DNA of 64,000 nucleotides. It comes from Ignavibacteriales bacterium. Lineage in GTDB: Bacteria > Bacteroidota > Ignavibacteria > Ignavibacteriales > Ignavibacteriaceae. A program made the position numbers and the translations under genes. The stretch lies in NCBI GenBank assembly GCA_016707585.1, contig JADJHL010000011.1:1-64000 (forward strand). Direction: 5' to 3'. Positions 35,408 through 44,243 of this stretch are shown here, piece by piece (the first letter of the stretch is position 1; each line of letters begins with the position of its first letter). The notes beneath the pieces are model-generated. The model searched no databases. It saw nothing but the letters and a program-made list of their open reading frames with translations, and was not told the DNA's origin.

Positions 35408-36517
35408 ATGGAATTTAAGATAAACAGCAAAGTTCTAGAAAAACTATTATCCAAAATTATTCCTGCTGTTCCAACACGTACTCCAATGCCAATATTGGAA
35501 AATTTTTTGTTTGAAATAAAAGATGGTTCGTTAATGGTTAGTGCAACAGATTTAGAAATAGCTTTGCGCTCATCGATTAATGTAACATCTGATAAGAATG
35601 TTAAAATGGTTATTCCTGCCAGATTACTTTACGATATTGTAAGATCTTTAAATGATGCTATGGTTAATTTTTCTGTTGATGGAAAAGGTAAAATTAAAAT
35701 ATCAACAGATAAGGGTGTTTATAGCTTAAGTTATTCACCATCAGAAGATTTTCCGGAAATTCCAAGTGTATCAAAAGAAAAAGAAGTTATCATTAACGGT
35801 ACAGATCTTAAAAAAGCATTAGACCAAACATCTTTTGCAATGAGCAAAGAAGATATGAGACCAGCAATGACTGGCACACTATTCGAGTTTGCAAAAGAAG
35901 GATTAAGATTTGTAACCACCGATGGACACAGGTTAGTTAAGTTTATTAATAAATCATTTTTATCTGATGTTCAGGAACAATATATAGTGCCTGAAAGAGC
36001 AATTTCTGTACTGATTAAATCTATTGGCGATCAGGATGTTAAAATTTATTTAAGCAAAACATATGCTTCATTTATAATAAATGAACTTGAATTTATTAGC
36101 AGATTGATTGGAGAAAAATATCCATCTTACAACAGCGTAATTCCATTAGAAAATGAAAATCTACTTACAGTAAACAGAGCGGAACTTTTATCAGCAATAA
36201 AAAGAATGATGTTATTTTCAACATCAAATTCTAAACAGGTTAAATTTTCAATCACAGATAATTCTTTAGAAGTTTCAGCAGAAGATATTGATCATGGTTC
36301 AGACGCTAAAGAAGCAATTGTTTGCGAGTATAAAGGCGAGCCCATGGATATTGGTTTTAATACAACGTATGTAAATGATATTTTATCTCATATTGAAGGA
36401 GATCAAATAACTTTTAAACTTCATTCGCCAACAAAAGCAGGCATAATAGAACCTATTAAAAAAGAAGATAATGAAGAAGTTATGATGTTATTAATGCCAG
36501 TGAGATTAAATAATTAA
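35408..36517 (+). CDS. dnaN: DNA polymerase III sliding clamp (beta)
   Basis: This 369-residue protein is the ring-shaped processivity clamp. Three repeated clamp domains are visible, with FKINSKVLEKLLSKIIPAVPTRTPMPILENF at the start, FVTTDGHRLVKF in the middle and a C-terminal end MLLLMPVRLNN typical of the family (usually MPMRL). A clear AAAAGGAG ribosome site precedes the ATG. It begins the dnaN-recF-DUF721-gyrB-gyrA run. Confidence 0.97.
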   Translation: MEFKINSKVLEKLLSKIIPAVPTRTPMPILENFLFEIKDGSLMVSATDLEIALRSSINVTSDKNVKMVIPARLLYDIVRSLNDAMVNFSVDGKGKIKISTDKGVYSLSYSPSEDFPEIPSVSKEKEVIINGTDLKKALDQTSFAMSKEDMRPAMTGTLFEFAKEGLRFVTTDGHRLVKFINKSFLSDVQEQYIVPERAISVLIKSIGDQDVKIYLSKTYASFIINELEFISRLIGEKYPSYNSVIPLENENLLTVNRAELLSAIKRMMLFSTSNSKQVKFSITDNSLEVSAEDIDHGSDAKEAIVCEYKGEPMDIGFNTTYVNDILSHIEGDQITFKLHSPTKAGIIEPIKKEDNEEVMMLLMPVRLNN

Positions 36518-36519
36518 AA

Positions 36520-37629
36520 ATGATCTTGTCCAGGTTAGCTTTAAAAAATTTCAGAGCTCATAGAAACACCACTTTAAATTTTTCTGAAACTTTAAATTAT
36601 ATTGTTGGCGGTAACGGGCAAGGCAAAACATCCATATTAGAAGCGGCTTACTATCTTTGCACAACAAAAAGTTTTAATTCAAAAGATATAGAAGCTGTAA
36701 TTTTTGATGAAAATGAATTTGAAATAAACGGAAACTTTAAAGATTTAACTGAGGACGATACAAAAATTTATTTTTCCGTTCCAGAAAATCGAAAATATTA
36801 CTTTCAGAATAATAAGTTAATTTCCAGAGCATCTCAGATAATAGGAAAATTTCCTGTTGTTATTTTAACTCCGGCAGATCATTCCATTACGCAGGGCGCA
36901 CCCTCTGAAAGAAGAAAATTTATCGATTCCGTAATGTCTCAATCGAGCAACACGTATTTAAGTCTTTTGCTTGATTATAATAAAACGCTTAAACAAAGAT
37001 CAGTAGTACTAAACAGATTAAAAGAAAAATACTCTAAACAAACAGAAGCAGAACTTGATGCCTGGTCTGAAAAATTAGTTGAATCTGGGGTAGAAATAAT
37101 ATTACACCGAAAAAGTTTTTTAGAAAAATACAGCGAGTATATAAAAACATCATACAATAAAATTGTTGATACAAAAGAAGAACCAACAATTGAACACTTT
37201 TATTTAGATGGTTCGGATGCTTTAGATATAAAAACAAATTTTACAAAACTACTTGTTGATAAAAAGGAAGAAGAAATAAGGCGCACACTAAACCTGGTTG
37301 GACCACACAAAGATGATTTTATCTTTTACATTAATAAAATTAATCTTAGAACATATGGTTCACAAGGACAACATAAAACATTTCAGGCGGCACTAAGATT
37401 TGCAGAGTTTTTTTATTTAAAAGATACAACGGGCAAAACACCCATTTTTTTACTCGATGATGTTTTTGGTGAGCTTGATGCTTACCGCGCAGGAAAGATT
37501 AGCAAGTACTTAAAAGAAGTTGGACAAGCGTTTATTACTCTTACAGATTTTGCCAATTTTTCTTTTTTATCAAAAGAAGAAAATGATTTGATTATCAAAC
37601 TGGAAAACGGAAACATAACTTATGCCTGA
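36520..37629 (+). CDS. recF: DNA replication and repair protein RecF
   Basis: This 369-residue SMC-like ATPase loads RecA at gaps. Walker A is GGNGQGKTS (30-38), the signature region is TYGSQGQHKTFQAALRFAE, and Walker B is IFLLDDVFGELDAYR. It starts two bases after dnaN and overlaps the next gene by eight bases, so it is cotranscribed. Confidence 0.96.
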   Translation: MILSRLALKNFRAHRNTTLNFSETLNYIVGGNGQGKTSILEAAYYLCTTKSFNSKDIEAVIFDENEFEINGNFKDLTEDDTKIYFSVPENRKYYFQNNKLISRASQIIGKFPVVILTPADHSITQGAPSERRKFIDSVMSQSSNTYLSLLLDYNKTLKQRSVVLNRLKEKYSKQTEAELDAWSEKLVESGVEIILHRKSFLEKYSEYIKTSYNKIVDTKEEPTIEHFYLDGSDALDIKTNFTKLLVDKKEEEIRRTLNLVGPHKDDFIFYINKINLRTYGSQGQHKTFQAALRFAEFFYLKDTTGKTPIFLLDDVFGELDAYRAGKISKYLKEVGQAFITLTDFANFSFLSKEENDLIIKLENGNITYA

Positions 37630-37912
37630 TGGATTTAAAAGTATTAAAGATGTTTTTAATACAGATCCGGCACTAAAAAACATAAGAAAAGTTATAATTG
37701 AAAATGATGTAGTAAATGATTTTGAAAAAATTTTTCCGGAATTTGGTAAAGTAGCAAAAGCAAAAAGTATCCAGGGATCAATTTTAACTCTTAGAGTTGA
37801 AAACGCAGCATGGCGAAGCGAACTAAAGTTTAAAGAAAAGGAAATAATAGAAAAGATAAATTCTTATTATGGACAGAGCAGAATAAACCAAATAAAATTT
37901 TCTGCCAGGTAA
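37622..37912 (+). CDS. DUF721 protein (DciA-like)
   Basis: This 96-residue protein has the DUF721 KH-like core (LRVENAAWRSELKFKEKEIIEKINSYYG). DUF721 includes DciA, the replicative helicase operator found in bacteria without DnaC; the gene commonly lies between recF and gyrB. A helicase-loading link is therefore reasonable by family knowledge. It overlaps recF. Confidence 0.88.
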   Translation: MPDGFKSIKDVFNTDPALKNIRKVIIENDVVNDFEKIFPEFGKVAKAKSIQGSILTLRVENAAWRSELKFKEKEIIEKINSYYGQSRINQIKFSAR

Positions 37913-37936
37913 AGAACAAAAAGGATAAAAGTATTT

Positions 37937-39901
37937 ATGGCAAAAGCTCAAAATAACAATGCTGAATACAGTGCAAAAAATATCAATGTCTTAAAAGGAC
38001 TTGAAGCTGTTCGTAAGCGCCCGGCAATGTACATCGGTGATGTTAGTTCGCGAGGACTTCATCATCTTATAAATGAAGTTGTTGATAACAGTATTGATGA
38101 AGCATTAGGCGGATATAATGATCGAGTAATTGTTACTATAAATAAAGATGGAAGTGTTTCTGTAGAAGATCGTGGAAGAGGAATTCCGGTCGATCTACAT
38201 CCGGTTGAAAAAATTTCTGCACTTGAAGTTGTTATGACTGTTCTGCACGCGGGAGGAAAGTTTGATAAAGATTCTTACAAGGTTTCTGGCGGATTACACG
38301 GTGTTGGTGTATCTGTTGTAAACGCTTTATCCGAAAAACTTACTGCTGAAGTAAGAAGAGACGGAAAAATATATGTTCAGGAATACCGACAAGGAATTCC
38401 TGTTGATAAAGTAAAACAAATAGGAACATATAAGGGCGAACAAACCGGAACTACAATTACTTTTAAACCAGACAGCGAAATATTTAAGTCAACAAAATTT
38501 AATTTTGAAACTGTTGCAGAGAGAATGCGTGAGCTTGCTTATCTAAATAAAGAAGTTACAATGATTCTTAAAGACGAAAACGATGGGCAGGAAGAAACCT
38601 ACAGATTTAAAGGCGGGTTAATTGATTTTGTTAAATATCTTGATGAGCAAAGAACTGCAATGCACAAGCCTGTTTACATTGAAGGTGAAAAAGAAAACAC
38701 TCCGGTTGAAATTTCATTTGAGTATAGTGATTCATATTCTGAAAACGTACATTCATATGTAAACAACATAAACACAATTGAAGGCGGAACACACTTAGTT
38801 GGATTTAGAACGGCGCTTACAAGAACACTAAATAGTTATGCTTATAAAAACGGATTGATAAAAGAGAATAACAAAATAACTTTAACGGGTGATGATTTTC
38901 GTGAAGGCTTAACAGCAGTAATTTCAGTTAAAGTTATGGAGCCACAGTTTGAAGGACAAACAAAAACAAAGCTTGGTAACAGTGAAGTAAAATCGATTGT
39001 TGAAACTATTGTTGGTGAAAAATTAGCAGAGTATCTTGAAGAAAATCCATCAGTTGGAAAAAAGATAATTGAAAAATGTATGCGTGCTGCTGAAGCAAGA
39101 GAAGCTTCACGCAAAGCTCGCGATCTTGTAAGAAGAAAAAACGCTCTGGATTCAATGCACTTGCCAGGCAAGCTTGCAGATTGTTCAATTAATGATCCCG
39201 AGCATTGTGAAATTTACATCGTTGAAGGTGACTCTGCGGGTGGATCAGCAAAGCAAGGACGTGATAGAAGATTCCAAGCGATACTTCCAATCAAAGGAAA
39301 AATTCTTAATGTGGAAAAAGCAAAACTTAATAAAATTTTAGAGAATCAGGAAATTCAGGCGATGATAGCCGCGCTTGGCGCAGGCATTGGCGAAGAATTT
39401 AATCCTGAAAAATCCCGCTACGGAAAAATTATTTTAATGACAGATGCTGACGTTGATGGAAGCCATATCCGCACACTGCTTCTAACATTTTTCTATAGAC
39501 ACATGAAAGAATTGATCACATCAGGAAGAGTTTATATTGCACAGCCCCCGCTTTATAAAGTTAAAAAAGGGAAAGAAGAACAATACGCTTTTGATGATGA
39601 AGAAAGAGACAAAATATTAAAACAGTTTAGAAAAGACATGAAAATTAAAGCAGGTGTTGTTGATGAAAACGAAGAAGTTGATGAAGAAGGACAACCAAAA
39701 GGAGTTACTATTTCTCGTTACAAAGGATTGGGAGAAATGAACCCCGAACAACTTTGGTCCACAACTATGAACCCCGAGACCAGAACGGTGTTGCAAGTAA
39801 ACGTTGAGAGCGCCGCTGCTGCAGATAAAATATTTGAGACGCTTATGGGTGACGCCGTTGAACCAAGACGAGCATTTATAGAAAAGCATCTAGATATATA
39901 G
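37937..39901 (+). CDS. gyrB: DNA gyrase subunit B
   Basis: This 654-residue protein supplies the ATPase of gyrase. The GHKL site is EVVDNSIDEALGG with GRGIPVD and GLHGVGVSVVNALS. The TOPRIM domain shows EGDSAGGSAKQGRDRRFQA and DADVDGSHIRTLLL, and the tail has ISRYKGLGEMNPEQLW. Full length and intact. The N-terminal AKAQNNNAEYSAKNINVLKG is short but normal. Confidence 0.97.
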   Translation: MAKAQNNNAEYSAKNINVLKGLEAVRKRPAMYIGDVSSRGLHHLINEVVDNSIDEALGGYNDRVIVTINKDGSVSVEDRGRGIPVDLHPVEKISALEVVMTVLHAGGKFDKDSYKVSGGLHGVGVSVVNALSEKLTAEVRRDGKIYVQEYRQGIPVDKVKQIGTYKGEQTGTTITFKPDSEIFKSTKFNFETVAERMRELAYLNKEVTMILKDENDGQEETYRFKGGLIDFVKYLDEQRTAMHKPVYIEGEKENTPVEISFEYSDSYSENVHSYVNNINTIEGGTHLVGFRTALTRTLNSYAYKNGLIKENNKITLTGDDFREGLTAVISVKVMEPQFEGQTKTKLGNSEVKSIVETIVGEKLAEYLEENPSVGKKIIEKCMRAAEAREASRKARDLVRRKNALDSMHLPGKLADCSINDPEHCEIYIVEGDSAGGSAKQGRDRRFQAILPIKGKILNVEKAKLNKILENQEIQAMIAALGAGIGEEFNPEKSRYGKIILMTDADVDGSHIRTLLLTFFYRHMKELITSGRVYIAQPPLYKVKKGKEEQYAFDDEERDKILKQFRKDMKIKAGVVDENEEVDEEGQPKGVTISRYKGLGEMNPEQLWSTTMNPETRTVLQVNVESAAAADKIFETLMGDAVEPRRAFIEKHLDI

Positions 39902-39912
39902 GTTTTAATAAG

Positions 39913-40077
39913 ATGATACTAAACAAAGAATACATAATAGATTTTTTAAGAAAGAATAGAGAATATCTTAAACAAAATTTTGGGTTATTTAAGTATTGTA
40001 TTAAAAACAATGAAACCGACAATATTTGTGAAACAAAAAAAAAAAAAGTATTGAAAAAGTACTACCCAGAACATTAG
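39913..40077 (+). CDS. Small ORF; possible nucleotidyltransferase N-terminal fragment
   Basis: A 54-codon frame between gyrB and gyrA. The first 24 residues (EYIIDFLRKNREYLKQNFG) look like the start of MntA-type nucleotidyltransferases, but the GSxxR active site that should follow is absent, and the rest is Asn/Lys-rich. It runs through a 13-A tract and overlaps the region that encodes the conserved GyrA N-terminus in another frame. It may be a remnant, or part of a frameshifted gyrA leader. Weakly supported. Confidence 0.4.
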   Translation: MILNKEYIIDFLRKNREYLKQNFGLFKYCIKNNETDNICETKKKKVLKKYYPEH

Positions 40078-40085
40078 AAGATGAA

Positions 40086-42527
40086 ATGAAATCATCTTAC
40101 ATCGATTATGCAATGAGCGTTATTGTTGCACGTGCGTTGCCGGATGTAAGAGATGGATTAAAGCCTGTTCACCGAAGAGTTTTATTTGGTATGCACGAAC
40201 TCGGTTTACCGCATAACAGGCCACATAAAAAATCCGCAAGAATTGTGGGAGAGGTTCTCGGTAAGTACCATCCGCATGGCGATACTGCTGTTTATGATTC
40301 AATGGTGCGTATGGCTCAGGAATGGTCCCTCCGTTACCCACTTGTTGATGGACAGGGAAACTTTGGATCTGTTGATGGCGATTCACCTGCGGCAATGCGT
40401 TACACCGAAGCCAGACTTGCAAGAATTGCCGATGAAATGCTTCGCGATCTTGATAAAAACACAGTTGATTTTGCAAATAACTTTGATGAGTCTTTGCAAG
40501 AGCCAACAGTTATGCCATCTTATCTTCCAAATCTATTAATAAACGGCGCAAGTGGAATCGCAGTTGGAATGGCGACAAACATTCCACCTCACAATATAAG
40601 TGAAGTTATTGATGGCTGCGTTGCGATGATTGAAAATCCAAAAGTAACAGCTGCTGATTTGATGAAGCATGTTAAGGCTCCGGATTTTCCTACTGGTGGA
40701 ATTATTTATGGATATGAAGGTGTTAAAGAAGCATTGCTTACAGGAAGAGGCAGAGTTGTTATTCGTGCAAAGGCAAATGTTGAAACCCTGAAGAATGATA
40801 GAGAAAATATTATCATTACCGAAATTCCTTATCAGGTAAACAAAGCGGTACTTATTGAAAAAATTGCTGACCTTGTGCGCGAAGGAAAGATAACCGAGAT
40901 ATCAAACATAAGGGATGAATCTGATCGTGATGGAATGCGCATAGTAATTGAGTTAAAACGAGATGCACAGCCTGCAGTTGTTTTAAATCAGCTATTTAAA
41001 CATACACAAATGCAAGTTACGTTTGGCGTTATTATGCTGGCGCTTGTTCATGGTTCTCCAAAAGTTTTGAATATCCAGGAAATGATTCAGCACTTTTTAG
41101 CACACAGAATGGAAGTGCTAATACGTAGAACAAAGTATGAATTAGAAGCCGCAGAAAAACGTGCTCATATTTTGGAGGGCTACATAATTGCTCTTGATAA
41201 CATTGATGAAGTAATCGAGACAATTAAAAAATCAAAAGACACCGAGACTGCTAAAAACAACTTGATGAAAAAATTCAAGTTAAGCGAAATACAGGCAAAA
41301 GCAATTTTGGATATGAGATTGCAGCGCTTAACAGGATTAGAGCGTAAGAAAATTGAAGACGAATACAAAGAAGTAATTAAGTTGATTGAAAGACTTAGAG
41401 GAATTTTGGATAACGAAAGAACAAGAAATAAAATTATTAAAGATGAACTTCTTGTACTTAAAGAAAAATATGGTGATGAACGCAGAACCGAAATCATAAA
41501 AGATTATAAAGAATTTGCGTTGGAAGATATTATTGCTGAAGAAGATGTTGTTGTAACAATATCACACGGCGGATTTATAAAACGTTTTCCTGTTAGCGGA
41601 TATAGACGACAAGGACGCGGCGGTAAAGGTGTAACCGGTGCCGGAACCAGGGAGGATGATTTTATAGAACATATGTTTGTTGCATCAACGCATCAATACA
41701 TTTTGTTCTTTACAGACAAAGGGCGCTGCTATTGGTTGAAAGTTCATGAGGTTCCGGAAGGCGGCAGAACTACAAAAGGAAGGTCGATAGTAAATCTTCT
41801 TGATAAAGATAAAGACGATAACATTACTGCCTTTGTTGCAGTTAAGGAATTCCGCGAAGATCAATATCTTATAATGGCAACAGAAAAAGGAACGATAAAG
41901 AAAACAGTTCTTTCTGCTTATGGAAACGTTCGTAAAGGTGGAATTAACGCCATCAGTCTTGCAGCAGGCGATAAATTAATAGAAGTGAAGATGACGGACG
42001 GAAAAAATGATATTGTAATAGGAACAAGTCATGGTTTTGCAATTCGCTTTAACGAAAAAGATGTGCGCGATATGGGCAGAACCGCAACTGGTGTACGCGG
42101 AGTAAGGCTCGGTAAAGGCGATCACGTTGTTGGTTTGCTTGTAATTAGGAATGATCAAACCACTGTTCTTGTTGTAACAGAAAAAGGATTTGGGAAACGC
42201 TCAGATATAAACGACTACAGAATTACAAAACGCGGCGGAAAAGGTGTTATCACAGTTAAGACAACTGATAAAGTTGGAAAACTTATTGCAATGATGGAAG
42301 TTGTTGATCGTGATGAACTTGTTATTATTTCTACACAAGGAATGATAATTAGACAAAGTGTTAAAGACTTGCGCGTTATGGGAAGAAACACTCAGGGCGT
42401 AAGAGTAATTAGATTGAATGAACACGACTCAATTGCAGATATTGCCCGTGTTGTTCCTGAAGACGATGAAGAGATAAACGGAAACGGAAATGGCAACGGA
42501 AAAGAGATTGAGCCGTTGTTAAGTTAG
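40086..42527 (+). CDS. gyrA: DNA gyrase subunit A
   Basis: This 813-residue frame contains the breakage-reunion domain (KSSYIDYAMSVIVARALPDV, catalytic Tyr near 106 in MRYTEARL) and the C-terminal wrapping domain with a gyrase box RRQGRGGKGVTG. Conserved residues SIEKVLPRTLEDE lie in frame before this ATG, but no ATG, GTG or TTG precedes them; a stop is at 40029 and a 13-A run at 40035-40047. One extra or one missing A would give an open start. The real N-terminus therefore probably lies upstream. Confidence 0.92.
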   Translation: MKSSYIDYAMSVIVARALPDVRDGLKPVHRRVLFGMHELGLPHNRPHKKSARIVGEVLGKYHPHGDTAVYDSMVRMAQEWSLRYPLVDGQGNFGSVDGDSPAAMRYTEARLARIADEMLRDLDKNTVDFANNFDESLQEPTVMPSYLPNLLINGASGIAVGMATNIPPHNISEVIDGCVAMIENPKVTAADLMKHVKAPDFPTGGIIYGYEGVKEALLTGRGRVVIRAKANVETLKNDRENIIITEIPYQVNKAVLIEKIADLVREGKITEISNIRDESDRDGMRIVIELKRDAQPAVVLNQLFKHTQMQVTFGVIMLALVHGSPKVLNIQEMIQHFLAHRMEVLIRRTKYELEAAEKRAHILEGYIIALDNIDEVIETIKKSKDTETAKNNLMKKFKLSEIQAKAILDMRLQRLTGLERKKIEDEYKEVIKLIERLRGILDNERTRNKIIKDELLVLKEKYGDERRTEIIKDYKEFALEDIIAEEDVVVTISHGGFIKRFPVSGYRRQGRGGKGVTGAGTREDDFIEHMFVASTHQYILFFTDKGRCYWLKVHEVPEGGRTTKGRSIVNLLDKDKDDNITAFVAVKEFREDQYLIMATEKGTIKKTVLSAYGNVRKGGINAISLAAGDKLIEVKMTDGKNDIVIGTSHGFAIRFNEKDVRDMGRTATGVRGVRLGKGDHVVGLLVIRNDQTTVLVVTEKGFGKRSDINDYRITKRGGKGVITVKTTDKVGKLIAMMEVVDRDELVIISTQGMIIRQSVKDLRVMGRNTQGVRVIRLNEHDSIADIARVVPEDDEEINGNGNGNGKEIEPLLS

Positions 42528-42551
42528 TTTTTTTAGAAATCACTAAGAATT

Positions 42552-42583
42552 AAATCGCCTCACTTTTCGGGGCGATTTTTTTT
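42552..42583 (+). terminator. Terminator after gyrA
   Basis: Arms AAATCGCC (42552-42559) and GGCGATTT (42571-42578) with a following T-run close the replication gene run. Confidence 0.88.
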
Positions 42584-42650
42584 ATAATCTTTTATCAACA
42601 CTTTTTGTATTATTAGGTGTAGTAAAATTAAAAACAGATACAATCCGAAT

Positions 42651-44120
42651 ATGAAAAAAACACTAATAGTTTATCTTGTATTATTAATAAGTTTTTTTAT
42701 TAATGCTCAAAACGCAACAGGCCTTTCCGAAATTAACAAAGAAGATTTAATCAAGAATGTTCGATTGCTTTCTTCTGCAGATTTTGATGGAAGATTGCCC
42801 GGCAGTGAAGGCTACAATAAAGCAGCACAGTTTGCAGCCGATCAGTTTTATGAGTTGGGTTTGTGGTCGGCGGGAGACGAACAGTATTTTCAATATCTAA
42901 ATGTTGAGTATAATAAAATCGACACACCAGTAGTTTTTAAAACTATTGTTGATGGCAAAACAGTTGATTATAGATTAGGGAAAGATTTTGTTCTCCGCGG
43001 ATTTACAGGATCGAACAGTTTTACTTTACCCGTTGTGTTTTGTGGATATGGAATCTCTCGCCCTGATTTGCATTATGATGATTACGATGGAATTAATGTA
43101 AAAAATAAAATTGTAATGGTGTTTAAACAAAATCCAAAATGGAAAAATGATGATAAAGACTGGGGAACCAATTATCCACGAGAAAAATCGATTGTTGCAA
43201 AAAATCATGGCGCAAAAGGAATTTTATTTCTTTCATTGCCTAATGATGAAAAACCACAACCACTTATTGGAAGTGTAATGCATGGCGAAGGTGAACAACC
43301 TATTGATTTTCCACAATTACATATTTCTTTGGATGCAGCAAATACTTTATTAAGCAAAACAGGATTTTCAATAAGTGATTGTCAGACAAAAATTGATGAA
43401 AAGAAAAAACCGTTATCTATGAATCTTACAACAAAAGCACAGATTGAAGTGAATGCCAACTATGAAAAAAATGCACGAACAATGAATGTTGTTGCAATGA
43501 TTGAGGGAAAAGATGAAAAGCTAAAGGAGGAATATGTTATAATTGGTGCTCACTTAGATCATGTTGGATCGCAAGCGGGGCTTTTATTCCCAGGTGCAAA
43601 TGATAATGCTTCGGGCTCTGCCGCAGTTTTAGAAATTGCAGAAGCATTTGTTAAAGGGGGAATTGAGCCAAAACGATCTGTAATTTTTGTTTTGTTTGCC
43701 AGCGAAGAACAAGGACTTTTTGGTGCAAAGCATTTTGTTAATAGCTGGAAAAAAGGATATGATAAAATTGCCGCGATGATAAATCTTGATTGTGTTGGAT
43801 ATGGCGACAGCATTCAGGTTGGCAATGGAAAAAGTGCACCAAAGCTTTGGGAAATTGCAAACCAGATTGATGAAACAAGTTTTAACTCTATGGTAGATAG
43901 AACATGGAGCGGTGGCGGCGCTGACGCAACTCCTTTTCATGAAAAAGATATTCCATGTTTGTATTTTGTAACAACAAACAGTTATGATCATCTTCATCTA
44001 CCTACAGATGAAGTCAGCACACTAAATCCAACATTGTATGAAAAAGTTGTTAGACTTGCACATCTAACAGCATTAGAAGTGGCGAATGGAAATTATGAAA
44101 GAGAAGAAATAGTAAAATGA
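42651..44120 (+). CDS. Exported M28 zinc aminopeptidase
   Basis: This 489-residue protein has a signal peptide (LIVYLVLLISFFINAQN), a protease-associated insert (about 125-250) and an M28 catalytic domain. Zinc and catalytic residues are in GAHLDHVG, PGANDNASG, ASEEQGLFG, NLDCVGYGD and HLHLPTDE. M28 enzymes remove N-terminal residues from peptides or amino sugars. It is periplasmic or secreted. It stands alone between a terminator and a convergent kinase gene. Confidence 0.92.
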   Translation: MKKTLIVYLVLLISFFINAQNATGLSEINKEDLIKNVRLLSSADFDGRLPGSEGYNKAAQFAADQFYELGLWSAGDEQYFQYLNVEYNKIDTPVVFKTIVDGKTVDYRLGKDFVLRGFTGSNSFTLPVVFCGYGISRPDLHYDDYDGINVKNKIVMVFKQNPKWKNDDKDWGTNYPREKSIVAKNHGAKGILFLSLPNDEKPQPLIGSVMHGEGEQPIDFPQLHISLDAANTLLSKTGFSISDCQTKIDEKKKPLSMNLTTKAQIEVNANYEKNARTMNVVAMIEGKDEKLKEEYVIIGAHLDHVGSQAGLLFPGANDNASGSAAVLEIAEAFVKGGIEPKRSVIFVLFASEEQGLFGAKHFVNSWKKGYDKIAAMINLDCVGYGDSIQVGNGKSAPKLWEIANQIDETSFNSMVDRTWSGGGADATPFHEKDIPCLYFVTTNSYDHLHLPTDEVSTLNPTLYEKVVRLAHLTALEVANGNYEREEIVK

Positions 44121-44243
44121 TAGATCATTTTACACATTTGTTTAAGCATACAACTATCCACCTAAAAAAGCTATCTGCTATTTCTGTACTTAAAACTAAT
44201 CTCTGTTTGTATAAATTTTATTTCTGTGTTATAGCAGGGAGCA

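Noticed and set aside
38842..39171. Leftward 109-residue gene inside gyrB
   Set aside because: It is a mirror frame of a highly conserved gene and has no independent start signals or recognisable family.
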